Source: Bacillus sp. T33-2 (GTDB taxonomy: Bacteria > Bacillota > Bacilli > Bacillales > Cytobacillaceae). Taken from it: a stretch of 49,382 nucleotides of DNA. Numbering within the stretch: the stretch's first letter is position 1; each line of letters opens with the position of its first letter. Shown here one piece after another: positions 42,766 to 49,382 of this stretch. Under the pieces are notes generated by a model. It did no database searches. It was not told where the DNA came from and saw only the letters and a program-made list of their open reading frames with translations. The stretch is from the NCBI RefSeq assembly GCF_002860205.1, contig NZ_PGVB01000032.1, positions 1 to 49,382 of the forward strand. The letters run 5' to 3'. The translations under genes and the position numbers were made by a program.

Positions 42766-43296
42766 TCAACCCTTAACCTTTTTAAGTAATTCTTCGACCC
42801 CGATTTCTTTTAGTAGCTTTTCGCCAATGCTGTCTTTGAGGCTGTCGGTGATAAATTTCTTCATTTCTTGGTTAACCTTGGTTACGATTTGGTTGGACAT
42901 TTCCTTTGTTTGCTTTTCAATCTGGTTCTTCACAAAGTACTCGACCCGAGTGTAATTTGCTGAATAGGAAGAAGCTTCGCCTCTGTCATTGACCTTTTCC
43001 GTTAACCAGTTGTCACATTGATTTTTAATCAATGACTTAATGCTCACGTCCTTTTTGGTGACGTCTCCCCAGCGGTCAGTTAGGGTTACCGTTCCACTTA
43101 GAAATTCATTGTAAGTAGCATCGACTAATTCACTTACTCTTTCCTGGACCTGATTTTCGGCATCGCGTTTTACAGATGAAATCACGTCATCGGAAATTCT
43201 CTTAACCACACCTGAAATTATTTGTCGCTTAATTGCCTCGTCGATGGACTCATCTTCTTCAAGCCAATCGATATCTACAGTCACATTGAGTTTCAT
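42766..43296 (-). CDS. 176-aa hypothetical early protein
   Basis: Helical, charged protein, not recognised. The sequence suggests a coiled coil. Its ATG overlaps the stop of the Rad50-like gene by 4 bases; likely a partner of that ATPase by position. Confidence 0.65.
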   Translation of the reverse strand: MKLNVTVDIDWLEEDESIDEAIKRQIISGVVKRISDDVISSVKRDAENQVQERVSELVDATYNEFLSGTVTLTDRWGDVTKKDVSIKSLIKNQCDNWLTEKVNDRGEASSYSANYTRVEYFVKNQIEKQTKEMSNQIVTKVNQEMKKFITDSLKDSIGEKLLKEIGVEELLKKVKG

Positions 43297-44813
43297 TCCG
43301 CAGCTTCCCCCTCAATCTTCAATTCCTGCCCGGCAACCACCCGGGAAATGATTAACTGACCGTTTGGCTCTTTGAAAGATGTAATACTTTCGCTATTATC
43401 AATAAAGGTTGGCACGATCAATTCACTCTGTTGGGAAAGGACGTCCCGTAATTCTAAACCGGCCCTTATAGATTCGGAGAGTGAAAGCTTGCTGTATGGT
43501 TTGCCATCCATTTCGATTTCAAAGTCCGGCTTAATCTCGCCATCCCCTTTGTTTTGTTTAAACAGACGGACCGACAATGTGGTAAACAGGGCTTGTACTT
43601 TTTCTGCCTGCAGTTCGGCTTCCTTGGCACGATATGCCTTAATGCAATCCAGAATGAAGATGGATGAGTTTAAATCCTGCAGTATGGCTGCCTCATCTGC
43701 CTCGGCTGTTTTAACTGCTGTTTCAAGTTTTTTGTATTGGTCGTAAGTATGAATAGCCTGGCGCAACGGCTGGCCAGAGGAGTGAATCTCCCGGATTTTT
43801 TCTCTTATATCAGATACTTCGATGTAATCCAGTTCGGCAAGCCTAGCCTGGAGTTCCTTACGCTTGGTGACCAGTTCATTGTGACTGGCCTTATATTGCT
43901 CGATTCGTTTTTCTTTATCAGCTGTCACAGCTTCAACAGCGTCATCATCCAGCGGCCTTTTGCAGGTACGGCAAGTATCTTCGATTTCCTCATTTTTAAG
44001 AGCCGGCCATCGTTCTTTAGACATTTCAATCTGATTTTGGAGATTGCGGATCTGCGACTGAACAGAATTAAAATCTTGATTTTTCTCAAATGCTGAATCC
44101 AATTGCTTTTCAAGGTCACGGACCTGCATATCGATGTGGGTCAATTCAGCTTTTACAGATTCGATGTCAATCTGTTGCTCGGATAACTGCTCTAGTTGCT
44201 CTTGCAAGGTCTTCGTGCGGCTCTGAGCGGCAATATATTTTTTTTCTTTGGTGTTTTTGTTCTCTTTATGGATCTTCTCCAGGTCATCAAGCGAGTGTTT
44301 CTTAAGGTACTTTTCAAGTGTCTCGCCCTGCGCTTCAGGAAGGCTGTTTAAGACCTCTTTTCTCGCCGGGGCAGTCACGTATTGCAGCAGCATCGCACGC
44401 TGTTTTTCCCAGTGGAGAGTGAAGAAATAGGACGGATTATACAGCGACAGGAACGTGTCCTTATCAAAGAGTGACTTAACAAGTTCTTCAAATTCTTTTG
44501 CCTTGGAAGGGACCTCGTTTATGTAATACTGAGCCTTCCCTTTCTTAAGCCCCCTGCCAAGCAAAAGCTGCTTTGCATCCACGGATAACAAAAGTTGTAC
44601 TATCGTTTCATCTGCTGCATAAGTTATAGGTGTAGGGTCGAGCTTGCCCCCAAGCGAGTCGGTACCGTACAATATCCATGAGATGGATTCCAGAATGCTG
44701 GATTTCCCTTTCGCGTTGTCGCCGGTGATCTTTGTTACCTCGCCAAAGTTAACTGAAAGATCCCGGTGGCTTTTATAGTTTTGTAGATTTAAAGAAATGA
44801 ATTTTATTAGCAC
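43293..44813 (-). CDS. Rad50/SbcC-like ATPase with zinc hook
   Basis: 506 aa. ABC-type ATPase: N-terminal NYKSHRDLSVNF and Walker A GDNAKGKSS (about 33-41), two coiled coils, a central CRTC zinc hook (about residue 285), then C-terminal LSLSESIRAGLEL signature and Walker B-like PTFIDN. No SbcD/Mre11-type nuclease gene is seen nearby. Probable role in DNA end processing. GTG at 44813 follows GGAGGG by 6 nt. Confidence 0.85.
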   Translation of the reverse strand: MLIKFISLNLQNYKSHRDLSVNFGEVTKITGDNAKGKSSILESISWILYGTDSLGGKLDPTPITYAADETIVQLLLSVDAKQLLLGRGLKKGKAQYYINEVPSKAKEFEELVKSLFDKDTFLSLYNPSYFFTLHWEKQRAMLLQYVTAPARKEVLNSLPEAQGETLEKYLKKHSLDDLEKIHKENKNTKEKKYIAAQSRTKTLQEQLEQLSEQQIDIESVKAELTHIDMQVRDLEKQLDSAFEKNQDFNSVQSQIRNLQNQIEMSKERWPALKNEEIEDTCRTCKRPLDDDAVEAVTADKEKRIEQYKASHNELVTKRKELQARLAELDYIEVSDIREKIREIHSSGQPLRQAIHTYDQYKKLETAVKTAEADEAAILQDLNSSIFILDCIKAYRAKEAELQAEKVQALFTTLSVRLFKQNKGDGEIKPDFEIEMDGKPYSKLSLSESIRAGLELRDVLSQQSELIVPTFIDNSESITSFKEPNGQLIISRVVAGQELKIEGEAAE

Positions 44814-44825
44814 GAACAACCCTCC

Positions 44826-45107
44826 TTATAATTCAGCAAGTTCTTGTTCCAAATGTCGTATTTCTGCAAGTGTGACATTTACAAATGCGTTATTAATTGC
44901 AGCAACAACTTCTGTGGTATAGTTATTTTCAGCCAGCTCATTGTATTTCATTTCAAGCCGAATGGTTTTGTGCCGCGTATATAGATCCATAACTCCTCGA
45001 GCGCGTTTCACCTGTTCCACTTGATCCAAAAGCCTTTCAATCCTGTTTACAATTCCCCTGGCTTTTGTCGCACGTTCCTCCATATATTCCAACGTTTTGC
45101 GATCCAC
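44826..45107 (-). CDS. 93-aa helical early protein
   Basis: Unknown helical protein (coiled coil throughout). GTG at 45107 with GGGGAT 6 nt upstream is taken; longer frames overlap the AbrB gene in another phase and look like shadow sequence. Confidence 0.6.
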   Translation of the reverse strand: MDRKTLEYMEERATKARGIVNRIERLLDQVEQVKRARGVMDLYTRHKTIRLEMKYNELAENNYTTEVVAAINNAFVNVTLAEIRHLEQELAEL

Positions 45108-45111
45108 TTTC

Positions 45112-45378
45112 TCATCCCCTTTCCTTAATAAACCCAATGGCTTTACTAACGATTTGGAACACTGCCGGATTATCAGTTGTCTGATGAAGATGCTGCAACT
45201 GCTCAAGGACCTCTTTCTTTTCCTCGTCCTTGCCGTAAGGTTTAATGTACAGGCCACCCTCGTCATCTGCGAACATCTCCATTGGCTGATTAGGAGCCCA
45301 GCCATTCGCCCTTCTAATTTCAATAGGAACAACCACCCGACCCAGGTCATCCATCCTTCTTACAATTCCTAATGCTTT
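45112..45378 (-). CDS. AbrB/SpoVT-type regulator
   Basis: 88 aa. The swapped-hairpin DNA-binding domain is plain: LGIVRRMDDLGRVVVPIEIRRANGW. The C-terminal half is helical. GTG at 45378 with GGAGGAGAGG upstream is preferred to 45426. Confidence 0.85.
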   Translation of the reverse strand, partial: KALGIVRRMDDLGRVVVPIEIRRANGWAPNQPMEMFADDEGGLYIKPYGKDEEKKEVLEQLQHLHQTTDNPAVFQIVSKAIGFIKERG

Positions 45379-45401
45379 CACTTGCCTCTCCTCCACCTTT
45401 T

Positions 45402-45539
45402 TTATTCCATAACACCTAAGCGCCATGAGACATAAGTCAGGATCCCTATGAGTAAGAAGAATCCTATTCCAAACACCGCAACTCCCGTATGTATCACCTC
45501 CTTAAAATATTCCAAAAACTGTTCCTCAAATTTCGCCAT
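45402..45539 (-). CDS. 45-aa single-pass membrane protein
   Basis: Has a transmembrane helix (GVAVFGIGFFLLIGILTYVSW). The ATG at 45539 lacks a good Shine-Dalgarno sequence; an AAGGAGGTGA lies inside the frame at about 45491-45500, without a good start after it. Moderately supported. Confidence 0.45.
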   Translation of the reverse strand: MAKFEEQFLEYFKEVIHTGVAVFGIGFFLLIGILTYVSWRLGVME

Positions 45540-45568
45540 GTGGCTAAAAGAGAGAGCCTTGGTAGGCT

Positions 45569-45838
45569 TTAGTGCTTTGAATGCCTTATCTTCCTCAATG
45601 ATTTAACTGTTGTTGACAACCTTTTAAATTCGGAACTGATGCGGTCGCTTTCATTTCGTAGGAACAAGCCTAACTCAGAATCCAGTTTTCCAAATGGTAA
45701 TGCGCAGTATTGATTAACCAGATACGTCTGAATAGCTAGTAGTTTATCCTGTTTGCTGGTTAGTTCTTCATAAGCACCGTCCAAATCCAACTCTTCAAAT
45801 GACCAGGGCATTTCAATCGTTTGATGAATGATTTCCAT
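45569..45838 (-). CDS. 89-aa hypothetical early protein
   Basis: Helical protein, not recognised. AAGGAGGGAAGTC precedes the ATG at 45838, so the longer frame to 45889 is not needed. It overlaps the upstream small gene by 26 bases. Confidence 0.65.
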   Translation of the reverse strand: MEIIHQTIEMPWSFEELDLDGAYEELTSKQDKLLAIQTYLVNQYCALPFGKLDSELGLFLRNESDRISSEFKRLSTTVKSLRKIRHSKH

Positions 45839-45962
45839 GACTTCCCTCCTTACTATCATTCTCCTTATCTGCCAATCTCTTAGCTGCAAGGATCCGCGGC
45901 ACCGATGTCTTTAGAAAAAAGGTGAGGATTTTTTTCTTTGTCTCCTCAGATGGTTGGTTCAT
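45813..45962 (-). CDS. 49-aa small protein
   Basis: Short charged protein with a helix (EETKKKILTFFLKTSVPRILAAKRLAD) and hydrophilic C-terminus. GGGAG is 8 nt before ATG 45962. A possible accessory regulator. Confidence 0.6.
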   Translation of the reverse strand: MNQPSEETKKKILTFFLKTSVPRILAAKRLADKENDSKEGSHGNHSSND

Positions 45963-45976
45963 GTCTCCAGCTCCCT

Positions 45977-46210
45977 TTATTTTTGATAACTTTTGCAAGC
46001 GTCATCGATAAAAAAAATATCATCAAATTCACTTTCCAACGCATCGGTTATTTTTTTTGCCACCTTACCACTGGGAAATCGTTCGCCGTTGAGAATCAAA
46101 TTAAAGTAAGATGGCGATATCTCAATTGTCTCTGCCAGAGACCTTTGCGAAAAACCTTTGACTAAAAGTAGCTTTTTAAATTCCTCAGGATTTTTTAAGT
46201 TTATTTTCAC
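45977..46210 (-). CDS. Cro-like HTH regulator, first early gene
   Basis: 77 aa. HTH of the XRE type (GFSQRSLAETIEISPSYFNLILNGERFPSGKVAKKI). It is divergent from the repressor and immediately follows the leftward early promoter, so it is the Cro-equivalent. GTG start with AGGAGGTGA upstream. Confidence 0.8.
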   Translation of the reverse strand: MKINLKNPEEFKKLLLVKGFSQRSLAETIEISPSYFNLILNGERFPSGKVAKKITDALESEFDDIFFIDDACKSYQK

Positions 46211-46251
46211 TCTTTCATCACCTCCTTGATTTACCTCCCTTGCTTGATTTT

Positions 46252-46329
46252 GTTATCTTTGTAGTTATCTTACCAGCCTATGATAACTATTGCAAGCAAA
46301 AAATAAATAAAAAATAAAAAAAAGATAAC
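46252..46329. promoter_or_regulatory. Operator cluster (GTTATC/GATAAC)
   Basis: Four copies: GTTATC at 46252-46257 and 46264-46269, GATAAC at 46282-46287 and 46324-46329. Two of them overlap the leftward -10 and -35/spacer; the last lies just upstream of the repressor promoter. Probably the shared binding sites of the CI- and Cro-like proteins. Confidence 0.6.
46267..46295 (-). promoter_or_regulatory. Leftward early promoter
   Basis: Minus strand TTGCAA (46290-46295), 17-base spacer, TAAGAT (46267-46272). Operators overlap it, and the Cro-like gene is 56 bases downstream. Confidence 0.7.
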
Positions 46330-46334
46330 ATTAG

Positions 46335-46365
46335 TTAACAAATAGGTTTCTTTTTTAGGTATAAT
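46335..46365 (+). promoter_or_regulatory. Repressor promoter
   Basis: TATAAT at 46360-46365 and TTAACA at 46335-46340 with a long (19-base) spacer. The -10 overlaps the upstream ATG at 46364, so the repressor must start at 46385. Confidence 0.6.
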
Positions 46366-46384
46366 GAAGCATGAGGTGAATGGA

Positions 46385-47371
46385 ATGTCCTTGGAAATTG
46401 AGTTTGGAAAATATATTAAAAGCTTAAGAAAAGAACAAAACCTTACAATTAGGCAACTAGAGGATAAATCCGGAGTGTCGAATGCATACCTATCGCAAAT
46501 AGAAAATGGTAAGCGCGGCCTCCCATCACCAGACATCATCAAGAAGATACATGAACCATTAGGTGTTGGATATGATGAGCTTATGGAAAAGGCAGGATAC
46601 ATCTCTCCTGATCTTCGAGCGGAACTTATTCCAGAGACAATTAAAACGATGGAATCTGTCGAAGCTCTTAATGAGTTGATATCCAATGCTGCAGAAATAT
46701 TCATTAGTTCCGTCACCTCTGATAATGGATTACTAAAATCCGATTACAAAAACTTTATCGTTCAAGAGGCAAAAACGAACTATCCTGAATGCAACGACGG
46801 AGAACTAAACGAATTGCTGAAAAATCCGGCTGTTCTAAGTAAGTGGTTCGACTACCTAACCCTTGATGAGAAGATCAGCTTCCTTAATATGTTGATCAAG
46901 GATTTCGTTGACCGGGATTTGGATCCGTCAGAAATATTCCAGAACTATTCAGCAGCCAACTCCAACAAAGTGCCGGTCATGACTGTTCCTGTACTCGGAA
47001 GCATTGCAGCTGGCCAACCCATTTTAGCAGAAGAACACATCGAAGAATGGACTGAAATCCCTAACATGTGGAATCTGAAATTTGGTGAAGCAATAGTGCT
47101 GAAAGTCAAAGGCGATTCAATGATCGGCAGCAGGATTTATGATGGCGACAAAGTGGTTGTTAAATTGCAGCAAGAGGTAGAAAACGGGGAAATTGCAGTT
47201 GTAAATGTAAACGGTAATGAAGCCACGCTAAAAAGAGTTAAGAAAACAGAAAATGGCCAGGTGATCCTTTATCCGGATAATCCACGCTATGAACCAACTT
47301 TCGTATCCCATGAAAATGCGCGGATTATCGGAAAAGTGATTCAAGTAATGTTTGAGCCAACAAAACTTTAA
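46385..47371 (+). CDS. CI/LexA-type prophage repressor
   Basis: 328 aa. N-terminal XRE HTH (QNLTIRQLEDKSGVSNAYLSQIENGKRGLPS) and C-terminal S24 peptidase-like domain with self-cleavage Ala-Gly in SIAAGQP, catalytic Ser in GDSMIG and Lys in ATLKRVKK. It should hold the prophage silent and be cleaved under RecA activation. ATG at 46385 has GAGGTGA upstream. Confidence 0.93.
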   Translation: MSLEIEFGKYIKSLRKEQNLTIRQLEDKSGVSNAYLSQIENGKRGLPSPDIIKKIHEPLGVGYDELMEKAGYISPDLRAELIPETIKTMESVEALNELISNAAEIFISSVTSDNGLLKSDYKNFIVQEAKTNYPECNDGELNELLKNPAVLSKWFDYLTLDEKISFLNMLIKDFVDRDLDPSEIFQNYSAANSNKVPVMTVPVLGSIAAGQPILAEEHIEEWTEIPNMWNLKFGEAIVLKVKGDSMIGSRIYDGDKVVVKLQQEVENGEIAVVNVNGNEATLKRVKKTENGQVILYPDNPRYEPTFVSHENARIIGKVIQVMFEPTKL

Positions 47372-47475
47372 TTCGCTATTTTTGGTTTTTTTGACTGAGG
47401 TGCATTATGTTTTTTTGATGCCTTTAATAATAGTTGCAGAATAGCTTTGGCTGTTTCTGGCTTTAATTTTTTCAT
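47368..47475 (-). CDS. 35-aa small basic protein
   Basis: Lys-rich protein (MKKLKPETAKAILQLLLKASKKHN...), opposed to the repressor gene and overlapping its stop codon by 4 bases. AAGGGG precedes the ATG. Moderately supported. Confidence 0.5.
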   Translation of the reverse strand: MKKLKPETAKAILQLLLKASKKHNAPQSKKPKIAN

Positions 47476-47516
47476 GGTTGCATCCCCTTATCTTTATTAT
47501 AAAGGCGGTTGACAGA

Positions 47517-47741
47517 GTGGCTTACCAAATCGGAAAGTGCCTACTTTCTGAAAGGTTGCGCCAAGCTGGTATGACCCAAGCACAATTAGCGGAACGACTT
47601 GGGGTTACACGACAACAAGTGTCAAAGTGGGTCAGAGGTCAACAACGGATGACGTTGGAATCTGCTAAAAACGTTTCTGTCATTCTGGATTGTTACATCG
47701 AGGATCTATTTGAATGGATACCAGCTGCAACTAGAAAGTAG
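47517..47741 (+). CDS. 74-aa XRE HTH protein
   Basis: HTH (GMTQAQLAERLGVTRQQVSKWVRGQQRM) of about 55 residues with a short C-terminus. GTG at 47517 has GGCGG 8 nt before it. Between repressor and integrase; may regulate the integrase or act as an auxiliary repressor. Confidence 0.8.
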   Translation: MAYQIGKCLLSERLRQAGMTQAQLAERLGVTRQQVSKWVRGQQRMTLESAKNVSVILDCYIEDLFEWIPAATRK

Positions 47742-47847
47742 CGCAAGGCGGAATAGGTTTTATACCTTTTCCACGATATGGTGTCAGCCGTTCGGTTTAC
47801 AAAAGTTTAATTACTAAAGATTGTACAATATTTATTAAAATAACTGT

Positions 47848-47861
47848 CGAACTTTCGTTCT
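47848..47861. promoter_or_regulatory. LexA/DinR-like box before the integrase gene
   Basis: CGAAC-TTTC-GTTCT: core GAAC-N4-GTTC of the B. subtilis SOS box, 34 bases upstream of the integrase ATG. Such an 8-base core should occur by chance about once in a window this size, so the position is what makes it worth noting. Confidence 0.4.
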
Positions 47862-47894
47862 TATTATTTCGACAAAATCCAACAGGAGGAGAAT

Positions 47895-49337
47895 ATGAGA
47901 GCAGCCATATACATTCGTGTATCAACGGAAGAGCAAGCTAAAGAAGGGTATTCCATATCAGCCCAAAAGCAAAAGCTAAAGGCTTATTGCCTTGCCCAGG
48001 ATTGGACCGTTGCCGGCTTTTATGTCGATGAGGGACTGTCGGCCAAGGACATGAATCGTCCAGAACTCCAGCGAGTGCTTAATGATATCAAAGACAGTAA
48101 GATTGATTGCGTTCTGGTTTATCGATTGGACAGGTTGACCCGTTCCGTCCTGGATCTCTATAAAATGCTTCAAACTTTTGAAAAGTATGGATGCAAATTC
48201 AAATCTGCGACAGAGGTATTCGAAACGACCACTGCCCTTGGAAGGATGTTCATCACAATTGTTGCTGCTATGGCCCAGTGGGAAAGAGAAAATACAGCTG
48301 AACGTGTACGATTTGGGATGACCGAGAAAGCCCGGCAAGGCAAATGGGCTATTTCCCTTCCTCCTTTCGGGTATGACCGTGATGGAGATAACCTGAAAAT
48401 AAATGAAAAGGAAGCTTCGATTGTAAAAGAAATCTTCAACAGTTACTTAAAAGGCGTAGGAATGAACAAACTCGCTCTCAATTTAAATATGAGAGGAAGA
48501 TTGACGAAAAAAGGAGCACCTTGGCAAACAAGTACCATTAAATATGTGCTTTCAAACCCAGTCTATATAGGCACCATGCGATGGAATTACAGGGTGAACA
48601 CCGACCAGTATTTTGAGGTTGAAAATGCTGTACCTGCCATCATACAACCTGAAATATTCGAACAAGTAAACAAAATCATAGAAACACGGAGCACGAACCA
48701 TCCAAGGGCTGCTACCAGCGAATTCATCTTCAGTGGCGTCGCCAGGTGCGCCCGGTGCGGATCTCCACTTGCCGGCACATATGGCTATTCAAAACGTGGT
48801 GATAAAATCCATCGTCCTCGTTCCTACTATTGCACATTGCAAAGGAAAGGATCCTGCGATATGCCAAATGTCTCTGAGCGATTCATAGAGACACATTTCC
48901 TGGATGTCATAAGTAAATGGGACCTGAAGCAGGTTGAATTCAAACCTGTACCGGTAGAAGATAACTCTCTGCAAGAACGGGAGACACTGGAAAAGGAATT
49001 GTCGGCAATAGCAAAACGCCGCAAGAAATGGCAATATCTTTGGGCTGAAGAAGAGATGTCGCTTGAGGATTACAGAGAACGCATGAATGAGGAAACGGAA
49101 AAAGAAAAACTGCTCAGAGAGCAGCTTAATGACTTTCCATCTGTTGAACAGCACCAAACTAATGAAACAGAATTGATGTCCATACTATATAATGCACGAT
49201 TGAACTGGGAACACTTTACTGCAATCGAAAAGAAGAACTTTCTTGCGATGGTGGTCAAAAATCTTAAGATTGAAAAAGATGCAAATAGGCCTGGCAAATT
49301 GGACAGCGTGACCATAACAGAGCTGGAGTTTTATTGA
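47895..49337 (+). CDS. int: Large serine recombinase integrase
   Basis: 480 aa. Resolvase domain (Ser10 in YIRVSTEEQ, YRLDRLTRS, GRMFITIVAAMAQWERE), recombinase domain (residues about 160-260), zinc ribbon (CARCGSPL ... CTLQRKGSC) and coiled coil (about 370-420). Integrates and excises by serine recombination without host factors, usually needing a directionality protein for excision. GGAGGAG precedes the ATG. Confidence 0.95.
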   Translation: MRAAIYIRVSTEEQAKEGYSISAQKQKLKAYCLAQDWTVAGFYVDEGLSAKDMNRPELQRVLNDIKDSKIDCVLVYRLDRLTRSVLDLYKMLQTFEKYGCKFKSATEVFETTTALGRMFITIVAAMAQWERENTAERVRFGMTEKARQGKWAISLPPFGYDRDGDNLKINEKEASIVKEIFNSYLKGVGMNKLALNLNMRGRLTKKGAPWQTSTIKYVLSNPVYIGTMRWNYRVNTDQYFEVENAVPAIIQPEIFEQVNKIIETRSTNHPRAATSEFIFSGVARCARCGSPLAGTYGYSKRGDKIHRPRSYYCTLQRKGSCDMPNVSERFIETHFLDVISKWDLKQVEFKPVPVEDNSLQERETLEKELSAIAKRRKKWQYLWAEEEMSLEDYRERMNEETEKEKLLREQLNDFPSVEQHQTNETELMSILYNARLNWEHFTAIEKKNFLAMVVKNLKIEKDANRPGKLDSVTITELEFY

Positions 49338-49382
49338 TTCCTTTGGCATATCTATGCATTGTTCTATAATGTTGACAAGATG
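49338..49382. other. Right end, probably close to the attachment site
   Basis: The 45 bases after the integrase stop codon are AT-rich with no gene. Serine integrase genes are commonly beside their attachment site, so the right prophage boundary should be here or just beyond. I found no convincing matching core near the left edge. Confidence 0.35.

Noticed and set aside
44826-45350. Long leftward frame of 174 codons
   Set aside because: The N-terminal 80 residues overlap the AbrB gene in another phase; the supported start is GTG 45107.
1-49382. CRISPR array, tRNA, rRNA, insertion sequence or retron/DGR
   Set aside because: No regularly spaced repeats, tRNA-like arms, transposase or reverse transcriptase motifs were seen on either strand.

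Overview
The window reads as a nearly complete temperate siphovirus prophage of the cos-packaging, HK97-fold type in a low-to-moderate GC Gram-positive host, most likely a member of the Bacillaceae. The basis is the gene families (ArpU, XkdX, XhlA, YqaI-like, DUF6906-like, PcfJ/PcfK, SPbeta-like ATP-dependent ligase), AGGAGG-type ribosome binding sites with many TTG and GTG starts, and many overlapping start/stop codons. No host housekeeping gene, tRNA, rRNA or CRISPR array was seen. The attachment sites could not be placed: the large serine integrase ends 45 bases before the right edge, so the right end must be close, while the left end lies somewhere at or left of about 4.4 kb, or outside the window.

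Layout. 62-931: a secreted, Pro/Ala-rich membrane-anchored surface protein, possibly host. 1089-4373: cargo zone on the plus strand, with an ATP-dependent ligase killed by a nonsense codon, a translationally coupled four-gene cassette of unknown function and a 66-aa protein. 4407-6771: receptor-binding and baseplate genes (BppU-like, LamG-like adhesin) placed after the lysis genes. 6832-8293: endolysin, holin, XhlA. 8347-16410: tail tip, fibre, distal tail and a tape measure gene split by a 284-nt group I intron. 16425-24598: tail chaperones with a -1 frameshift, major tail protein, head-tail joining proteins, capsid, ClpP-like protease, portal, large and small terminase. 24621-24665: candidate cos site next to an HNH endonuclease fused to a P-loop domain.

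25413-29320 is a second accessory zone: a plus-strand orphan gene, small phage genes, a second ATP-dependent ligase pseudogene (frameshift) and an AbiTii-type abortive-infection candidate. 29380-46210 is the leftward early operon, about 35 overlapping genes. It contains ArpU (probable late regulator), dUTPase, a RuvC-like resolvase, DUF3102, PcfJ and PcfK/AcrIIA9-like proteins, a DnaB helicase and its DnaD-like loader/initiator, an MBL-fold nuclease candidate with RecT, a Rad50-like ATPase, and AbrB and Cro-like regulators. 46211-46384 is the genetic switch with GTTATC operators. 46385-49337 carries the CI/LexA-type repressor, a small HTH protein and the serine integrase, whose leader holds a LexA-box-like palindrome.

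Working together: the S24 repressor should silence the leftward early promoter. On induction the early operon supplies recombination and replication (RecT/MBL, DnaB plus initiator, RuvC), ArpU turns on late genes, cos-dependent packaging starts at the HNH/terminase junction, and lysis follows. The most notable items are the tape measure intron, the unknown four-gene cassette, the two broken ligases each followed by cargo, the AbiTii protein with a possible HEPN motif, and the AcrIIA9-like protein.
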